DNA from: G039029935 sp039029935 | GTDB lineage: Bacteria > Chloroflexota > Anaerolineae > Caldilineales > Caldilineaceae | Direction of reading: 5' to 3' | NCBI GenBank assembly: GCA_039029935.1 | Contig: JBCCFC010000119.1 | Location: forward strand, 1-16,648 | Length of the DNA: 16,648 nt | In this document: positions 15,001-16,648 of the stretch, in pieces | How positions within the stretch are numbered: position 1 is the stretch's first letter | Layout: each line of letters begins with the position of its first letter | The notes under the pieces: generated by a model | Database searches by the model: none | What the model was told of the DNA's origin: nothing | What the model saw: the letters and a program-made list of their open reading frames with translations, nothing else | Made by a program: the position numbers and the translations under genes

Positions 15001-15758
15001 ATGTTGAGAATGGCGTCATGCAATCGGTCGTATAGTTCGTCGGTCAACTTGGATTGTGACAATTCGCGGAGAAAATCAACGGCGCGATCAACTGTTTCGA
15101 CCCATGTCTCGCGCCGCATGTGATCATAGTCAAACCGCGCATATTTGTCGTAAAATTGGAACTTTTGCAGCTGCGTTGGGAAATATTGATTGGCATAGGC
15201 AAAGGCCCCCCGAACCTCGTCGGGAATTGGATTCTCTTCACGTAGCTTGGCGCGTTCGGCGCGGTAAAGAATGTAATGCTTGGCAGCATCATACTCACCC
15301 GCCGCCAATAGCACCATCTCAACAACATCCTGCACCTGCTCAACCGCTGGTTGATTATACTTGGCAGCAACAATGTTGATCGCACGTTGCGTTAACTCAT
15401 CAATTGGTGTACTCGGTTCGCTCTCGATGCTATTGTAACAACGACGTAGTGCATGTTCAATCCGTTCCGGATCGAACAACACAACCCGCCCATCCCGTTT
15501 GATAATGGTGGTCGGGATATAGATTTCGGCATTATCATTCAGATAGCCATTTAGAGAAACCTCTAGCGTTTTTTGAATCGTGCGGCTTGCGCCATTGCTT
15601 GAATGAGCAGGTTTCTCCCCATTTTCAGGGCGAGTGAGTCCATTTCCAGAGCCATTGTGTGCAGTTTTTTGGGGTGCTAAATCGGTGATGGAAGTTGGCA
15701 TGGTTAAGGTAAGTTGAGAACCTTCATTTGATTTTGTCGCCAATGTTTGTTCAGGCAT
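12093..15758 (-). CDS. nrdJ: Class II (B12-dependent) ribonucleotide reductase with an intein
   Basis: A 1221-residue precursor that makes deoxynucleotides using adenosylcobalamin; about 816 residues remain after splicing. A variable N-terminus is followed by an ATP-cone (about 78-172). NCS gives the first redox Cys279. NPCGE gives the thiyl-radical Cys918 with Asn916 and Glu920, and the second redox Cys929 is 11 residues later, the same spacing as in Lactobacillus RTPR. The C-terminal CFAGSC (Cys1213, Cys1218) is the re-reduction pair. Together these mark the monomeric RTPR type. The intein fills residues 425-829. I start at 15758 because GAAAGGGA lies just upstream; the longer frame to 15899 begins with an unlikely hydrophobic leader. 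It lies downstream of nrdR on the same strand. No B12 riboswitch motif is evident upstream. Confidence 0.96.
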   Translation of the reverse strand: MPEQTLATKSNEGSQLTLTMPTSITDLAPQKTAHNGSGNGLTRPENGEKPAHSSNGASRTIQKTLEVSLNGYLNDNAEIYIPTTIIKRDGRVVLFDPERIEHALRRCYNSIESEPSTPIDELTQRAINIVAAKYNQPAVEQVQDVVEMVLLAAGEYDAAKHYILYRAERAKLREENPIPDEVRGAFAYANQYFPTQLQKFQFYDKYARFDYDHMRRETWVETVDRAVDFLRELSQSKLTDELYDRLHDAILNMKAMPSMRLLAMAGPAARRNNMTIYNCSYLPADSKEAFVEALIISMSGCGVGFSVERQYIEQFPRIVRQRGDEPELFVVPDSAEGWAESLQLGLNAWFDGRDIQFDYSFIRPAGAPLLTKGGRASGPEPLRKMLNFTRERILARQGSFLRSVDAHDIMCAVGNAAVSGGVRRCLPGGTRVHTQRGSIPIEEVVVGDQVMTAVGYKPVTGWLDQGVQGIVELVTESGTIFRCTPDHRIAILSDVWGGYTFKQAQDITSEDRILFITHPIDGTQTELMPLPAKREADHSGSFVQQPLLDEQTAWFMGKFFADGYVGLSDFDNRGKGGNTTFSVACHQHETQQIDRVSTWMSAHNLNINEHSGKQEQCVKLRSSNRQIARWMHQYKQPNTSIIIPEEIWCGTKEIRAAFIAGVMDGDGTYSDRPVTVVSTVYESFARDMVKLLATLGIIAEVRIRRPANEKGWKAIWVVSIKDAHARLNAQEMLGNYSCEEWISRSGKQSGYTVPGVFVKRDVPRQDWVKKWPASTSPNMNSATLTSIVETMHYVPVQVVEIRDGGHAHTYDLEVKDGSTFVAEGYLVHNTAMISLFDFDDVEMRQAKTATNMMGNEQRWNANNSAVWPDRPLSQAEIARYLLDMVESGTGEPGIFSRRAAFNTMPERREKDMFGTNPCGEILLKNHEFCNLTIAVARPDDTYETLKEKVELATILGTIQSMATYFPGLRPQWRQNCEQERLLGVDINGQMDSPLARDPEVQERLKQVAVDTNRELAEVLGINPSASITCVKPSGNSSQLLDCSPGLHTRWAPYYIRNVRVGTHTPVFKEQQEAGVPMDPENGQTPENANTWVVHFPVKAPVGAITRNDRTAIEQCEYWLQCKTHWTEHNPSITVTYNPDEVLDIISWVWENQDKIGGMTFLPAFDANYDQMPYEEITQDEYERLSPLFPEIDFSKLYRYEREDYTTAAQELACFAGSCEVS
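13272..14486 (-). other. LAGLIDADG-type intein within nrdJ (405 residues)
   Basis: The intein interrupts the reductase between GGVRR and TAMISLF. It starts at Cys425 (CLPGGTRV, block A), has block B TPDH (484-487) and block F around YDLEV, and ends LVHN (His828, Asn829) with Thr830 as the +1 extein residue, so all splicing residues are present. Two homing endonuclease motifs are intact: FMGKFFADG with Asp562 and IAGVMDGDG with Asp666. The intein DNA is AT-richer than the extein: 24, 25 and 20 G+C in the 60-base lines at 13861, 13921 and 14041, against 35 and 34 in the extein lines at 12661 and 14701. That suggests recent arrival by homing. Confidence 0.95.
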
Positions 15759-15878
15759 AGAATTCCCTTTCGCATAATAACAGCCACGTGCTGATAGAGA
15801 TAATGAATAAGGACAGCGAAAAATAATGACTAAAAAATAACACAGAGAAACGCAAAGAAAACATCTCAAATTTCTCAA

Positions 15879-15916
15879 TGAGATGAAATAAGATATCAAT
15901 GAGATGTCAGTGAGAT
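15879..15916. promoter_or_regulatory. Helically phased TGAGAT repeats upstream of nrdJ
   Basis: TGAGAT at 15879, TAAGAT at 15889, TGAGAT at 15900 and TGAGAT at 15911 are spaced 10, 11 and 11 bp, one DNA turn each. An inverted ATCTCA lies at 15863-15868. They lie about 120-155 bp before the nrdJ start, just after the nrdR stop. Same-face spacing suggests cooperative protein binding. No known factor matches. Confidence 0.55.
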
Positions 15917-15954
15917 ATTAATGTGGACCCAGATAAAAAATTGGAAAAGGTTGT

Positions 15955-16431
15955 TTAACTCAAAAAGTGCTCGATGTTTTGAGCCGAATCTCGACCCATA
16001 AGCCGATCAATCTCTTGATTGAGGTCCGCTAAATCGTTGATGTCCAGATAGACACTGGCAAAGCGGATATAGGCAACTTGATCGATTTCTGCTAGCTGAT
16101 CAAGCACCAAACTACCGATGAATTTACTGGTGATTTCGTTGCGTCCAACTCCTTGAAGCGCCTCTTCAATATTGGTCACAATCGTTTCGATTGTTTCACG
16201 ACTGATGGGACGCTTGGTAGCCGCAGTCTGAATACCGGAAAGCAATTTTTGGCGGTCAAACGGTTCACGACGCCCATCACTCTTCATCACTAAGAGACTC
16301 GCAGCGATATTTTCATATGTTGTGAAGCGAAAATTACAACCTTCACAGCGACGGCGACGACGAATCGCTTCCCCCGCATCTCTTGTATCTATAACTTTGT
16401 GTTTGGATGAATCGCAATGTGGACAATTCAT
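15955..16431 (-). CDS. nrdR: Transcriptional repressor NrdR
   Basis: A 158-residue repressor of ribonucleotide reductase genes that senses ATP/dATP. The N-terminal zinc ribbon has Cys3, Cys6, Cys29 and Cys32 (CPHC...CEGC) with the basic RRRRR run before the second pair. FRFTTYE (34-40) links to an ATP-cone domain (about 47-137), with KSDGRREPFDRQKL (50-63) at its start. Length and motif order are those of the family. AGGA seven bases before the ATG supports the start. It precedes nrdJ by 196 bp on the same strand, and two NrdR boxes upstream imply that it represses itself and, by read-through, nrdJ. No clear terminator separates the two genes. Confidence 0.97.
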   Translation of the reverse strand: MNCPHCDSSKHKVIDTRDAGEAIRRRRRCEGCNFRFTTYENIAASLLVMKSDGRREPFDRQKLLSGIQTAATKRPISRETIETIVTNIEEALQGVGRNEITSKFIGSLVLDQLAEIDQVAYIRFASVYLDINDLADLNQEIDRLMGRDSAQNIEHFLS

Positions 16432-16457
16432 GGTTTTAATCCTAAAAATTTATTTCC

Positions 16458-16473
16458 ATACTAGATGCAGTAT
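16458..16473. promoter_or_regulatory. NrdR box, gene-proximal
   Basis: ATACTAGATGCAGTAT is a 16-bp imperfect palindrome matching the NrdR box consensus (acaCwAtATaTwGtgt, from memory) at about 11 positions, including the ACT...AGT core. It lies 27 bp before the nrdR start. Confidence 0.8.
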
Positions 16474-16488
16474 GTCTTTTTGGTTTAA

Positions 16489-16504
16489 ATACTATATACA
16501 GACT
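16489..16504. promoter_or_regulatory. NrdR box, gene-distal
   Basis: ATACTATATACAGACT matches the NrdR consensus at about 12 of 16 positions. It begins exactly 31 bp from the other box, the three-turn spacing typical of NrdR-regulated promoters. Confidence 0.8.
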
Positions 16505-16516
16505 GTCTTGGAATAG

Positions 16517-16545
16517 AGTATATCACAACTTTGATGAATGCGCAA
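16517..16545 (-). promoter_or_regulatory. Probable nrdR promoter with extended -10
   Basis: On the minus strand TATACT (16517-16522) is preceded by TGA, giving an extended -10, and by TTGCGC (16540-16545) at a 17-base spacing. Transcription would start near 16510, just upstream of both NrdR boxes, so bound NrdR would block early elongation or open-complex formation. Confidence 0.55.
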
Positions 16546-16648
16546 ATCGAACACGAGTTCTTTTGAGTTTAAAATATACTGTTCTTGTTCAATTCAATAG
16601 CTAAATGCAGAAAAGGACTGGCAGAAAAGGTGTAAGCGAAAATGAGGC

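Noticed and set aside
15759..15899. A 47-residue N-terminal extension of NrdJ that looks like a hydrophobic leader
   Set aside because: A cytosolic reductase needs no signal peptide, and a good ribosome site sits right before the ATG at 15758. The extension covers the phased repeats and the nrdR-nrdJ gap.
15759..15954. A cobalamin riboswitch before the B12-dependent reductase
   Set aside because: I see no B12-box-like segment and the gap is too short for a full aptamer with these repeats. B12 riboswitches normally precede B12-independent alternatives.
16546..16648. The start of another gene at the right edge
   Set aside because: No open frame with a ribosome site or a recognisable protein motif is visible in these last 103 bases.

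Overview
The window looks like a chromosomal piece from a mesophilic, free-living bacterium, most probably a filamentous or multicellular-type lineage such as Chloroflexota. This placement is an inference. It rests on the monomeric B12-dependent ribonucleotide reductase carrying an intein, the AAA ATPase whose start (MRKFSSYG) is of a kind I associate with Chloroflexota and Cyanobacteria, short tandem repeat arrays in the intergenic gaps, and moderate G+C. I see no rRNA, tRNA, CRISPR array, insertion sequence or phage genes. No gene-free stretch exceeds 300 bases.

Layout from left to right. Positions 1-3048 (+) hold the two halves of a heterodimeric ABC exporter; the first is cut by the window edge, and a gap full of tandem repeats separates them. 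A perfect 33-bp-arm hairpin at 3053-3120 then serves as a two-way terminator against the leftward genes. Positions 3140-5709 (-) encode a small unrecognised protein and a AAA-ATPase fused to a PD-(D/E)XK nuclease, each apparently its own transcription unit. Positions 5878-6882 (-) encode a PfkB-family sugar kinase, probably 2-keto-3-deoxygluconate kinase. It is divergent from a beta-hydroxyacid-dehydrogenase-like gene (7046-7927, +), and the two putative promoters overlap at their -35 boxes. Positions 7924-10815 (-) encode an unusual adenylation / carrier-protein / lipid-A-type acyltransferase fusion, preceded by a Fic-family gene (10870-11889, -) with a conspicuous array of operator-like repeats upstream. 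Positions 12093-16431 (-) hold nrdR followed by nrdJ, with two NrdR boxes exactly 31 bp apart in front of nrdR and a 405-residue LAGLIDADG intein inside NrdJ. From 16546 to 16648 I see no gene.

How the genes work together. nrdR and nrdJ form a classical repressor-plus-target unit for deoxynucleotide supply. The two ABC genes form one transporter whose degenerate and consensus ATP sites are split between the subunits. The kinase and dehydrogenase share a control region and may act in sugar-acid metabolism. The Fic gene and the A-PCP-acyltransferase gene are co-directional 54 bp apart and could be one operon. The A-PCP-acyltransferase is the strongest candidate for undescribed chemistry. A second theme is that three genes have short tandem repeats starting at or crossing their stop codons.
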